A stretch of 64,000 nucleotides of DNA from Magicicada septendecula (taxonomy: Eukaryota > Arthropoda > Insecta > Hemiptera > Cicadidae): the NCBI GenBank assembly GCA_034769895.1, contig CM068373.1, positions 198,504,134 to 198,568,133 of the forward strand. The letters are read 5' to 3'. The notes beneath the pieces are model-generated. The model worked only from the letters and a program-made list of their open reading frames with translations, ran no database searches and had not been told where the DNA came from. A program made the translations under genes and the position numbers. Of this stretch, positions 1 to 10,333 are shown one piece after another; the first letter of the stretch is position 1; each line of letters begins with the position of its first letter.

Positions 1-1
1 C

Positions 2-2977
2 ATGGTCTTCTTAATTGCGGCAGGATTACCTTTCAACATATTAGTGGGATGCGATGTACTGAGAAGGAACTCGGCTATTATTGATTTACGAATGGAAAAG
101 GTATCACTCTTTACCGGAGATCTGACCTGGACGGCCGATTTAGTCGGTAGTGAGATGACACTTCCCAGCAGTATCCACCAGCAAATACGTAGCATAAATT
201 ATACCAATACTAACACCATTCCTAACACTATAGTATATGAACTTACAGACGAGGATTTATGGTCCCAGAAAATACAGGAGATAAGGGATTTCCGAAGCGG
301 AATTAATAGAGAAAAATTACCCAATACTCAAGCGAATCAGCTAGTACAAATTTATGAAAGATACCGCTCAGTATTTTCCGATGAGCCAGGCAAGGTAAGA
401 AATTATCAATGTACCCTTCAATTCCGAGATACAGTAGAGTTTAATAGGAAATCCTACCCTATCGCACATTCTCGAAAAGAGGCAGTAAGAGCGGAAATTA
501 ATCGAATGATTAATAACGATATAATAGAACCTAGTCAATCCCCGTACACCAGCCCTATTGTCGCAATTCCCAAGAAAAACGGCGAAGTCCGGCTTTGTTT
601 GGATGCTCGGGAAATAAACAAGAAAATCATTAATGATAGAACATCGCCCGGTGAGATTGAGGAAATCCTGAAACGCTTCCATGGTACCCAATACTTCAGC
701 ACTTGGGATACGGTGTGCGGATACTGGCAGGTAGAGTTGCACCCACGGAGTCGCCAATATCTGGCTTTCATATTCGAGGGGCGTAATTACCAATTCAAAA
801 GATTGCGCTTCGGATTGGTAAACTCAGTTGCCATCTTTGTGACCTGCATGGACCAGATATTGGGACAAGAAGCACTTCAGTTTACAACGGTGTACGTCGA
901 CGACTTACTGAAAACATCTAAGACGTGGGAGGAACACTGTTACCGGGTGGAACATGTGCTAAAAAAATTATCTGCCAGTAACGTCACGCTGAAGTTGGAA
1001 AAATCCAAGTTTATTGCCAGAGAAGTGCAATTTTTAGGATTTAACTTGGACGATCAAGGGATCGCACCGTCGGCAGAAAAGGTAGAAGCCATCCAGAAAT
1101 TCCCGGCACCCCAAAACAGGAAGCAATTGCAGTCATTCCTGGGACTCTGCAATTATTATAGAAAATTCCAGGAACAATATTCAGAGTTAACTGCGAGGTT
1201 TCAACCTCAATTATCATCTAAAAACAAGTGGGTATGGTGTAAGGAACAAGAGGGGATTTTCCAACAAATTAAGGACAAATTTCTGGATACGATAATACTT
1301 CGCCACCCAAACTTTAAGTTACCGTTCTTCATGAATTGCGATGCCAGCAACATCAGTCTGGGAACGACACTGTATCAAGAGGACGAGAAGGGTCAACCTC
1401 AAGTAATTAGCTTCGCAAGCAGGTCTTTGAACCAATGCGAAAGGAATTACACGGTGACGGAAAAAGAGTTACTGAGCGTGGTATTCGCTTGCGGTAAGTT
1501 CCGCACTTACATTTTGGGATACCCGGTGACTGTCCGAACTGACCATAAATCTATTTCATTCTTAAAAAGCTGCAAACTGAACCATGGCAGACTAACGAGG
1601 TGGATAGTTGCCCTTCAAGAATACCATCTACAATGGGAGTACATCCCTGGTAAGAAAAATATAGTAGCGGATGTGTTATCCCGGGTCAATGTGGAGGAAC
1701 AAACTTTCGAAGGGGAGAAAGAAAGCGTGCTGAAAATATATCATCTTCTTAGCACCAGGGCCGATTTAACAACAATATTAACCAACATGAGTACCCACCA
1801 ACAAGCGGACCCAAAATTGAGAAACCTCAAACTTCGGCTAGAAGAGGGAGATGAAACCGTTGCTATATATTACCAGATGAATAAACAAATACTGTTCATT
1901 AAAACATCTTTGAAGGAAGAGATTTGGAAGGTAGTTGTCCCGACACAGATCGAAAAGGAATTGATCGTGAATTACCATATACGTTACGGGCACATGGGTG
2001 CCCTCAAGGTAATAAAGGCTCTGGAGGAGAGCTGCTATATAAAAAACATCAATAGAAAGGTCCGAATGTATATAAAGAGTTGTAAGATCTGCCAGCTGGT
2101 AAAAACTAATAATGAGAAGAAGGAAGGTGTGATGATCCCAATCACTTCCCAAGCGAAATTGGAGAAGGTGTTCCTAGACATTTGCGGACCATTTCCCCGT
2201 AGCGGAGGTCGACACCGATATCGGTACCTAACCATCATAATGGACCACTTCACCAAATACGTTAAGCTATACCCTACTAATCGAGCGACTACCCGGAAAA
2301 TTCTGGGGATACTAACTGAACAATATATCCCACACCTGGGGAAACCATCTTCGATCATTACTGATCATGGAACCCAGTTTAAGGGTGGAAAATGGCGGGA
2401 TACCTTATTGTCAATGGGCATTCGTACATACAAGACCTCGGTCTACCACCCGAGCAGTAATCCGGCAGAGCGGGTGTTGCGAGAAGTGGGGAGGATCCTC
2501 AGGACTTATTGTCACCATCAACAAAAAAGGTGGCAAGACTATCTAGAAGCCACGGAGGAATTCCTCAACTTAGCATACCATCCAGCTATAGGGATAACCC
2601 CATATTCTGCTATGTACGAGAAACCACCCCCACGAGAGATCACAGATATCCTCGAGTTCCCCAGTAACCATGTGTACAGATTTGATAAAGCTAAATTTTA
2701 TAACAAGGTGGCAGAAGACAAGTTGAAACGGCAAAATAAGTATCAAAAGGCCAGTGGTAAATTAATAATATATGAAAAGGGAGAAAAAATTTTATTAAAA
2801 AATCGAGAATTACCCAGCACACTGGAAGGAATAACGAAGAAGTTATTGCTATTATACATCGGACCATATATAATATCCAATGTGAAAAGTAATAATACCT
2901 ATGAAATCAAAGAAATCGATTCAGAAAGGATAAAGGGAGTATATAACCAGGCTTCCATGAAAAAATATTATGAGTAA
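2..2977 (+). CDS. Ty3/Gypsy pol polyprotein (protease end, RT, RNase H, integrase), partial
   Basis: The frame is already open at the window edge, so the start is outside. Domains in order: end of the aspartic protease (LVGCDVLRRNSAIIDL, about residues 15-30); reverse transcriptase with RLCLDAREINKKI near 200 and the catalytic box VYVDDLL near 300; RNase H with MNCDASNISLGTTLYQ near 445 and TDHKSISF near 515; the HHCC zinc finger of integrase with HIRYGHMG near 660 and CKICQLVK near 695; and the integrase core with FLDICGPFP, IITDHGTQFKGG and NPAERVLREVGRILRTY. There is no chromodomain and no env downstream. It would copy element RNA into DNA and insert it. About 991 residues are visible. The family assignment is certain; the clade within Ty3/Gypsy is not. 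Confidence 0.93.
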   Translation: MVFLIAAGLPFNILVGCDVLRRNSAIIDLRMEKVSLFTGDLTWTADLVGSEMTLPSSIHQQIRSINYTNTNTIPNTIVYELTDEDLWSQKIQEIRDFRSGINREKLPNTQANQLVQIYERYRSVFSDEPGKVRNYQCTLQFRDTVEFNRKSYPIAHSRKEAVRAEINRMINNDIIEPSQSPYTSPIVAIPKKNGEVRLCLDAREINKKIINDRTSPGEIEEILKRFHGTQYFSTWDTVCGYWQVELHPRSRQYLAFIFEGRNYQFKRLRFGLVNSVAIFVTCMDQILGQEALQFTTVYVDDLLKTSKTWEEHCYRVEHVLKKLSASNVTLKLEKSKFIAREVQFLGFNLDDQGIAPSAEKVEAIQKFPAPQNRKQLQSFLGLCNYYRKFQEQYSELTARFQPQLSSKNKWVWCKEQEGIFQQIKDKFLDTIILRHPNFKLPFFMNCDASNISLGTTLYQEDEKGQPQVISFASRSLNQCERNYTVTEKELLSVVFACGKFRTYILGYPVTVRTDHKSISFLKSCKLNHGRLTRWIVALQEYHLQWEYIPGKKNIVADVLSRVNVEEQTFEGEKESVLKIYHLLSTRADLTTILTNMSTHQQADPKLRNLKLRLEEGDETVAIYYQMNKQILFIKTSLKEEIWKVVVPTQIEKELIVNYHIRYGHMGALKVIKALEESCYIKNINRKVRMYIKSCKICQLVKTNNEKKEGVMIPITSQAKLEKVFLDICGPFPRSGGRHRYRYLTIIMDHFTKYVKLYPTNRATTRKILGILTEQYIPHLGKPSSIITDHGTQFKGGKWRDTLLSMGIRTYKTSVYHPSSNPAERVLREVGRILRTYCHHQQKRWQDYLEATEEFLNLAYHPAIGITPYSAMYEKPPPREITDILEFPSNHVYRFDKAKFYNKVAEDKLKRQNKYQKASGKLIIYEKGEKILLKNRELPSTLEGITKKLLLLYIGPYIISNVKSNNTYEIKEIDSERIKGVYNQASMKKYYE

Positions 2978-4330
2978 TTGAATGTATGGAAGAAAGAATT
3001 AAAAAAGTCAAAATTCAAAAATGAAGTAATGACTACTTACTACCTATTATTTAGAAAACCATTTATGAATTAAAAAAAGTCAAAATTCAAAAATGAAGTA
3101 ATGACTACTTACTACCTATTATTTAGAAAACAATTTATGAATCAAGAAGAAAATGAATTTTGAATTAAATCTCAAAATTTAAAAAAGTAAGAACAACTTA
3201 CTACCTTATTTTAAAAACAACTTTTAGAAATGAACAAGAAGAAAAAGAATTTGGATAACACATTACAAAAAATTATATATGGGACCAATTCTGAAAAACT
3301 TTCAAGAATAAAGAAATGGCAGTACAAACCACTGATACAATTTAAATGAATAAACTTATTGTGAAGTAAAATTAATGAGAATTTTATGTCAAATAAACAG
3401 AGATATTAAACATATGGCATTAATAATTAAAGAGTGCATTTGGATAAAAAGCAAGAGCAAAATAAAATTTTGAAAAAAGAAAGGAAAAACTATATATAAA
3501 TAAATCCATATGAAAAAGATGATCATACAATAAACGTCAGTTATTAGACAGACAATTAAAAGAGTAATTGAAAAAACATAATACTAGTGGAACGATTCAC
3601 AAGAATTAAGAATGGAACAAAAATATAATACAAAATATATGCTACCAATGACCAGAAGGAGATTGTGATAACAGTCAAAAAATGACAGAGAATTAAAAAC
3701 TTTACACTGAATAAGGAGCGATGATTATATTATACCAGCTTCCAATCACAAGGAGAAATAAAATGCCAGCAGAGCTAACCATTGAGAAAAATAACTGAGA
3801 TAGAGATTCACTAAGATAGAAATATTAATAGATCTGTTCGTATACGAAGTGAAATATCCAAAGATATTTAATTTTTTTTATAGTCATAAGGTGGACTATT
3901 CTTATATAATTTTTATAAATAACTGTCTGAGATAAGTCCATCAGTATTATTATGTATTGGTCAGAGATGATTTACCTCTGTAATCAATAAATGACGTAGC
4001 ATGGCCAGCAGAGTGTGAAGCCTACAGAGCCCCTCTGGACACTGCCCCAGCTAACGTATTAGGGAATTTTAGGGAATAAATATCCCAAGGATAAAGAAAC
4101 GAGTTAAGAAGAAAATGGAAAAATAAAAAATAACGAACCTCAGATGACTATTACTATCAGTAAGAATCCAGTTAATAATGAAATATAGATAAGCTCAAAA
4201 ATATGGGAGAAAAAAAATTTTTAGAAATGTGAAGGAAGTAAAGAAATATAATTTATAATATAATGTCAAAAGCAATTACTTCAGAAAACTAAGTATGATC
4301 TGAACTAATCACTTCTGGAAGAGAGCAATC
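2978..4330 (+). other. 3' noncoding internal region of Gypsy A1
   Basis: AT-rich, with no ORF of note. Just after pol (about 2993-3140) a 74 bp segment containing ATGAAGTAATGACTACTTAC is present twice in tandem. A better-preserved, less AT-rich block at about 3930-4060 (AGTCCATCAGTATTATTATG, then AATCAATAAATGACGTAGCA) is shared with A2 (about 16940-17080) and B (about 56340-56470). The region ends in the tract TTCTGGAAGAGAGCAATC directly before the LTR start TGTAGC, which is the likely polypurine tract. Confidence 0.75.
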
Positions 4331-4593
4331 TGTAGCGTGACAGATAATCCACACAAATGCATTACTCAATGATCATTAATAAAGCTCTAATATATGGAAT
4401 ATCCAGACGAGAATCAATTAAAATGCACTATTTAATAATATATTCACAAGAAAGGTTAAATAAAGAAAAATTCTGCAAATAATATAATATAATACAAATT
4501 TAAAAACCCAGGAAACTAAAAATGATAACAACAAAAATACCCAGGTAAGATAGAAGCAGGCAATTAATATACCCCGTCAAAGAAACCAGACCA

Positions 4594-7152
4594 GAACAAT
4601 CAAAGCTACTGAAGACAGAAGAAAGAAGAATAATTAAAACTAAAGAAGAAAGAAGACTAATTAAAACTACTACTACAGAAGAAGGAAGAAAGAAGAACTA
4701 ATTAAAACTACTACTACAGAAGAAGGAAGAAAGAAGAACAATCAAAGCTACTGAAGAAAGAAGAACAAACTAAATCTACTGAAGAAAGAAGAAGGAAGAA
4801 TAATTAAAACTACTACTACAGAAGAAGGAAGAAAGAAGAACAATCAAAGATACAGAAGACAGAAGAAAGAAGAATAATTAAAACTACTAATACTGAAGAA
4901 GGAAGAAAGAAGAACAATCAAAGCTACTGAAGACAGAAGAAAGAAGAACAATCAAAGATACAGAAGACAGAAGAAAGAAGAATAATTAAAACTATTATTA
5001 CTGAAGAATGAAGAAAGAAGAACAATCAAAGATACAGAAGACAGAAGAAAGAAGAATAATTAAAACTACTACTACAGAAGAAGGAAGAAAGAAGAACTAA
5101 TTAAAACTACTACTACAGAAGAAGGAAGAAAGAAGAACAATCAAAGCTACTGAAGAAAGAAGAACAAATTAATCTACTGAAGAAAGAAGAAGGAAGAATA
5201 ATTAAAACTACTACTACAGAAGAAGCAAGAAAGAAGAACAATCAAAGATAAAGAAGACAGAAGAAAGAAGAATAATTAAAACTACTAATACTGAAGAAGG
5301 AAGAAAGGAGAACAATCAAAGCTACTGAAGACAGAAGAAAGAAGAACAATCAAAGATACAGAAGACAGAAGAAAGAAGAATAATTAAAACTATTATTACT
5401 GAAGAAAGAAGAAAGAAGAACAATCAAAGATACAGAAGACATAAGAAAGAAGAATAATTAAAACTACTAATACTGAAGAAGGAAGAAAGAAGAACAATCA
5501 AAGCTACTGAAGACAGAAGAAACAAAACTAATCAAAACTCAAAGAAGAAAGAAGAATAATTAAAACTACTAATACTGAAGAATGAAGAAAGAAGAACAAT
5601 CAAAGATACAGAAGACAGAAGAAAGAAGAATAATTAAAACTACTAATACTGAAGAAGGAAGAAAGAAGAACAATCAGAGCTACTGAAGACAGAAGAAACA
5701 AAACTAATCAAAACTCAAAGAAGAAAGAAGAATAATTGATACTACTATTACTGAAGAATGAAGAAAGAAGAACAATCAAAGATACAGAAGACAGAAGAAA
5801 GAAGAATAATTAAAACTACTACTACTGAAGAAAGAAGAAAGAAGAACAATCAAAGATACAGAAGACAGAAGAACAGTCAAAGCTACTGAAGACAGAAGAA
5901 AGAAGAATAATTAAAACTAAAGAAGAAAGAAGACTAATTAAAACTACTATTACAGAAGAAGGAAGAAAGAAGAACTAATTAAAACTACTACTACTGAAGA
6001 ATGAAGAAGGAAGAACAATCAAAGATACTGAAGAAAGAAGAAAGAAGAATAATTAAAACTAGAGAAGAAATAAGACTAATTAAAGCTACTACTACAGAAA
6101 AAGGAAGAAAGAAGAACAATCTAAGCTACTGAAGAAAGAAGAACAATTAAAACTCAAAGAAGACAGAAGAACAATCAAAGCTACTGAAGACAGAAGAAAG
6201 AAGAATAATTAAAACTAAAGAAGAAAGAAGACTAATTAAAACTACTACTACAGAAGAAGGAAGAAAGAAGAACTAATTAAAACTATTACTACTGAAGAAT
6301 GAAGAAGGAAGAACAATCAAAGATACTGAAGAAAGAAGAAAGAAGAATAATTAAAACTAGAGAAGAAAGAAGACTAATTAAAGCTACTACTACAGAAGAA
6401 GGAAGAAAGAAGAACAATCTAAGCTACTGAAGAAAGAAGAACAATTAAAACTCAAAGAAGACAGAAGAACAATCAAAGCTACTGAAGGCAGAAGAAAGAA
6501 GAATAATTAAAACTAAAGAAGAAAGAAGACTAATTAAAACTACTACTACAGAAGAAGGAAGAAAGAAGAACTAATTAAAACTATTACTACTGAAGAATGA
6601 AGAAGGAAGAACAATCAAAGATACTGAAGAAAGAAGAAAGAAGAATAATTATAACTAGAGAAGAAAGAAGACTAATTAAAGCTACTACTACAGAAGAAGG
6701 AAGAAAGAAGAACAATCTAAACTACTGAAGAAAGAAGAACAATTAAAACTCAAAGAAGACAGAAGAACAATCAAAGCTACTGAAGGCAGAAGAAAGAAGA
6801 ATAATTAAAACTAAAGAAGAAAGAAGACTAATTAAAACTACTACTACAGAAGAAGGAAGAAAGAAGAACTTATTAAAACTAATACTACTGAAGAAGGAAG
6901 GAAAGAGAACAATCAAAGCTACTGAAGACAGAAGAAACAAAACTAATCAAAACTCAAAGAAGAAAGAAGAATAATTAAAACTACTATTACTGAAGAATGA
7001 AGAAAGAAGAACAATCAAAGATACAGAAGACAGAAGAAGGAAGAATAATTAAAACTACTACTACAGAAGAAGGAAGAAAGAAGAACAATCAAAGCTACTG
7101 AAGACAGAAGAAAGAAGAATAATTAAAACTAAAGAAGAAAGAAGAAGGAAGT
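4594..7152 (+). repeat. Purine-rich GAAGAA minisatellite inside the central LTR
   Basis: About 2.56 kb of tandem units built from a few interchangeable modules: GAAGAAAGAAGAACAATC, AAAGATACAGAAGACA, AATAATTAAAACTACTACTA and CAGAAGAAGGAAGAAAG. Units are about 30-40 bp and are arranged in higher-order blocks of about 70 bp or more. The plus strand is dominated by A and G with very few T-rich stretches. The array starts after CCAGACCAGAACAATCAAAG and ends at GGAAGTGAGACGACCC. The sister LTR holds the same array at about 1.52 kb. Confidence 0.95.
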
Positions 7153-9237
7153 GAGACGACCCATATAAAACAAAAACCCCATAGGGAAAGAACCCCAAAA
7201 ACCCCAAAACCAATAAATGCCCAAAAAAGAAAGTATAACACATTAAAAAACCATATCACTGTAAAACTGACAAAAAACTAAAAGTGTTAGCAGTAGTAAA
7301 TATTAGTGCATTCAAAAAGTTATTGTGTAATGTGTATAAACAAATCTTCACAGTTCCCCCATGGTTGAATATTTCATATTAAAAACTAGAAAAAGACTAG
7401 TAAATATAGTAATAATTCACCATGGAAAAGTGTAAGTGATCAAATTATAACTAATAAACTTTAAGAAAGGTGCATGAGTAGCAGTACAAAGTAACAAACT
7501 TTAAGTTTTGTGAACAGTGTCTACTTTGATAATGAAGTAGTAATTTTACTAATAAAAAGCTACTAAAACTGTATGAACATTCCATAGAATGGAATATAAC
7601 TTAGATAGCCAGGGTTATACTTTAAGAGGGGGCATAAATCTTATAAAATGGGGAATTACAGAACTAACTGTTTATGATGAAGTAGTAGAAGGTATTAACA
7701 ATTATATATGGATCCAAATGTGGGGTTCCAATTAAATATAGCATTTAGTTAAGTAAGGGTTAGTCATAAGAGATATTAGTATTATAATTGTTATTTTATT
7801 GTTCATGTTAATTTAGGAATGCATTATCTAAAATTAGATATCATTCCAATGTTGTAGAAATACTTTTTATTATGTTATTAGGTGATATACCAAAACAATG
7901 TTATTAAGAACACCAGTTTTATATATCTGGGTGTTATATTTTAATTGTATAATCTATAATTACTGTTATGCCAGATCAGAGAACTAATTTTTAATCAAAT
8001 ATATCAGAGTCAGAAGTCAGAGAAGGAAATAAAACAATTACATTAGTAAAACATTCTGCAAATAGCCACAATTCAAATCTAGGCAATATAATAAAGTTAA
8101 AATGCAGAATAATTAATAAACCTAATCTTATAAACCAGTCAAACTGACAATATTTAGGCAAGATACACCCAACATATTAAATACTATGTAAATAAGGCTT
8201 TCTAAAGATATGGTCATTCTATGAGTAAAATTATTTATTTGTATAATGAAATACCATTTTAAACTGAAATAGGTTCACTAACATTCTCATAAGGGGAGTC
8301 ATATACAACTGAATTATATTAAAAAACCATCATTAGTATACTAAATTGCAATAAAATAAGTGAGAATTGATAATTATACAAATTCCAGATTTCATAGAAT
8401 AATAATTATATTAGTTAAAATGGCTATTATTTACATAGAAGACAGGGAAGTATAATTTTAGGCCTACCTCCCAAAAAATTATAAGAAATATAATTTTCAG
8501 ATAAAACTTGGTAATACTAGCTTAATTACTATCAAAATAAGTAGAATAGAATAGTGAAAACGAATATGTATTTTATATTTCAAACAGTTAAGTAATAACG
8601 AATTTATTTTATGAACATAATGTACATTTTTAAAGTATCGGAAGTTATGGCAATTTTAAACAATGTCTGCGATATATTATATAGGCTAAGATTTTCATGA
8701 GATGAAGGAAATCCAGACAGTTCATTATTATACCTCGAAGAGAGCACTTCTTGTGAATATTTGATTGAACCAACCTTTAATGGACGTTATGCTACAACGG
8801 AGTTCTGAATCATTTTATGTAAACTAAATTTTTAACTATTTTAATGAAAGTGAAGTGGTGAAGTTGACCCACGAACTACATAACACCTATAAACGAAATC
8901 ACATATAACCAATTACATGAAATAACACTGAAATCGCATCAAACACCAAGTGAAAATTCGATGTTAACTGACACACATAAACACCAGTTGATATACTTAT
9001 TTAACAACATTTTTACACCAAGTGAACGTTTCCATCTAACACCAGTGACAATAAACTATACCCCAGAAGATCATATACCGTAGCGAAGAACATTTAACCG
9101 AAGAAGGGACATATTATCTCAACAAGTACGTTGTTTACATTAGAATCTTTCAACGCGCATGCGTCAGGAGGCCATTCTGATCCAGTTCCGTCACCTCAAT
9201 TAGAGACGACTAGGCTGCTTTCTGGTTTGAACAAAAT
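7153..9237 (+). other. Rest of U3 in the central LTR
   Basis: AT-rich sequence, collinear with 19133-21218 of the right LTR and more distantly with 35850-37930 and 57190-59256 of the Gypsy B LTRs. No convincing ORF. The last 100 bases before the TATA box are richer in GC (AACGCGCATGCGTCAGGAGG, GTCACCTCAATTAGAGACGA) and are the likeliest upstream promoter elements. Confidence 0.6.
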
Positions 9238-9247
9238 TATATATAAA
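9238..9247 (+). promoter_or_regulatory. TATA box of the Gypsy A LTR promoter
   Basis: TATATATAAA, followed by CTTTTATT and preceded by a GC-richer stretch. The same box is at 21219-21228 in the right LTR and as TATATAAA at 37933 and 59257 in the B LTRs, so it is conserved between subfamilies. It would place the RNA start near 9270. Confidence 0.7.
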
Positions 9248-9479
9248 CTTTTATTATTATTAATTACCAGTATATTGTTTAAATTTAAGACCTTTTTTGA
9301 ATTGTAAGTGTTATACTTTCATGTCCCTGACCTTCTCTGGCTTTTTATATAAATAACCGTTCAAAGAACCTGTGTAAATAATACAATTGTAAAACTTCTA
9401 ATATCGACCGACCCTGAGCAAGAACTCGATATGGCTTGTAACTTCGATTAATTAATCGACCAACCTTATTATTTTATTT

Positions 9480-9485
9480 AATAAA
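9480..9485 (+). terminator. Polyadenylation signal of the Gypsy A LTR
   Basis: AATAAA followed by a T-rich stretch (GTCTGTTTTTTGG), the usual setting of a polyadenylation site. It is conserved at 21460, 38164 and 59489 in the other LTRs. It lies about 235 bases after the TATA box and so marks the end of R. Confidence 0.65.
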
Positions 9486-10060
9486 CGTATTTGTCTGTTT
9501 TTTGGTAAATTGGAGTTGATTTCTCTTATAAAAGGACATAATCATTAGTTAACCAAGAAAAATAGATAATCTTTAAAGGCAGTATATGCGAAACTACAAC
9601 ATTTCAAGAGTAAGAAGAAGAGAGCCGTTTTCGCCTAACTTGAAGTTAATTGGATTATCTTTTTAACAAATTTACCGAACAGAAATTTATTACCAAATTA
9701 AACACCTTACTATTATAATTATAATTACGATCCACAACTTCAATTTATTCCTAAATATTAAGCACATAAATACCTCGAAAATATTTGTTCCGAAATTATT
9801 TTTTTTTATAAATATAAATTTTAAATTTATATTTTATTTCAATTTTCTACACAGCAAAATACACTTTATTTAATTGATGGTAATAAAATCCCAATTACCA
9901 ATAACAAAGACCAGGAACTTTACCAAATCGACGATTCCCAGAGCGGAACGTCACTACTACACATACACACCATAAAAATTATCCTGGATAATATTATACC
10001 AGAACAAGCAACACTTTATAAATTTAATTATAATTTGTAATAAATAAGGTATATGTTACA

Positions 10061-10144
10061 AAATTGGCTTCCATCGCGGGGCTAGAAGAAACCAGGACTT
10101 CAACGTTATATAGTACAAAATTTGGCTAGCCCAACCAGTGGGGC
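10061..10144 (+). repeat. Two primer-binding-site-like modules inside the LTR end
   Basis: At 10061 the LTR reads GTTACA followed by AAATTGGCTTCCATCGCGGG. At 10117 it reads AAAATTTGGCTAGCCCAACC followed by AGTGGGGC. Both look like the real LTR end plus primer-binding site, which follows at 10221 (TAAATTGGCGTCCAACTAAA). The same two modules are in the right LTR at 22041-22124, so they are true LTR sequence. In Gypsy B the LTR ends at the equivalent of the first GTTACA. Confidence 0.7.
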
Positions 10145-10222
10145 TTACAGGTGAGCACAATCTACATACATCAACCTTTTATTTATTTTATTATACCCAC
10201 TCAATCACCGATATATTACATA

Positions 10223-10244
10223 AATTGGCGTCCAACTAAAGGGC
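10223..10244 (+). other. Primer-binding site of Gypsy A2
   Basis: AATTGGCGTCCAACTAAAGG lies directly after the LTR end and is shared with B (38567 onward). TGGCG(T)CCAAC matches the first part of the tRNA-Lys-type primer site TGGCGCCCAAC with one difference. The exact primer tRNA is therefore an inference. Confidence 0.65.
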
Positions 10245-10333
10245 TGTAATTAGGGGTTGAAAGGCGGTAATTACTTACCCAATTCCTAATTCAGCTTGGC
10301 AGCGGTTACCCAGCCAGGGAATCAGGGAAAATA

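Larger units (their letters stand above)
1..4330 (+). mobile_element. Ty3/Gypsy LTR retrotransposon copy A1, internal part (left end outside window)
   Basis: This is the right part of the internal region of a Ty3/Gypsy element, running from the end of the protease through pol and a 1.35 kb noncoding tail to a purine-rich tract just before the LTR at 4331. It matches 13016-17344 of copy A2 almost base for base, with only scattered differences. Its gag and left LTR lie before the window. The visible pol looks open throughout. The element shares its right LTR with the left LTR of copy A2, so A1 and A2 are a direct tandem rather than two separate insertions. Confidence 0.93.
4331..10220 (+). repeat. 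Central LTR shared by Gypsy A1 (3' LTR) and A2 (5' LTR), 5890 bp
   Basis: Bounded by a polypurine-like tract on the left and by the primer-binding-site region TTGGCGTCCAACTAAAGGGC on the right. The sequence starts TGTAGCGTGACAGATAATCC and is repeated at 17345-22200. A TATA box at 9238 and AATAAA at 9480 suggest U3 of about 4.9 kb, R of a little over 200 bp and U5 of about 0.7 kb. At 5.9 kb this is far longer than the usual few hundred bases of Gypsy LTRs. A 2.56 kb minisatellite makes up much of U3. Confidence 0.92.

Noticed and set aside
368-2358. Several minus-strand frames opposite pol (also at 13382-15372 and 41786-44361).
   Set aside because: They are reading-frame shadows of the conserved pol sequence; their conservation is explained by pol itself.
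2978-4330. A possible env or third gene after pol in the Gypsy elements.
   Set aside because: No frame of useful length, signal peptide or membrane segment is seen in any of the three copies.
4594-7152. Regularly repeated array that might suggest a CRISPR or a centromeric satellite.
   Set aside because: There are no constant repeats with unique spacers. The units are interchangeable low-complexity modules, the array is confined to the LTRs, and the host is a eukaryote.
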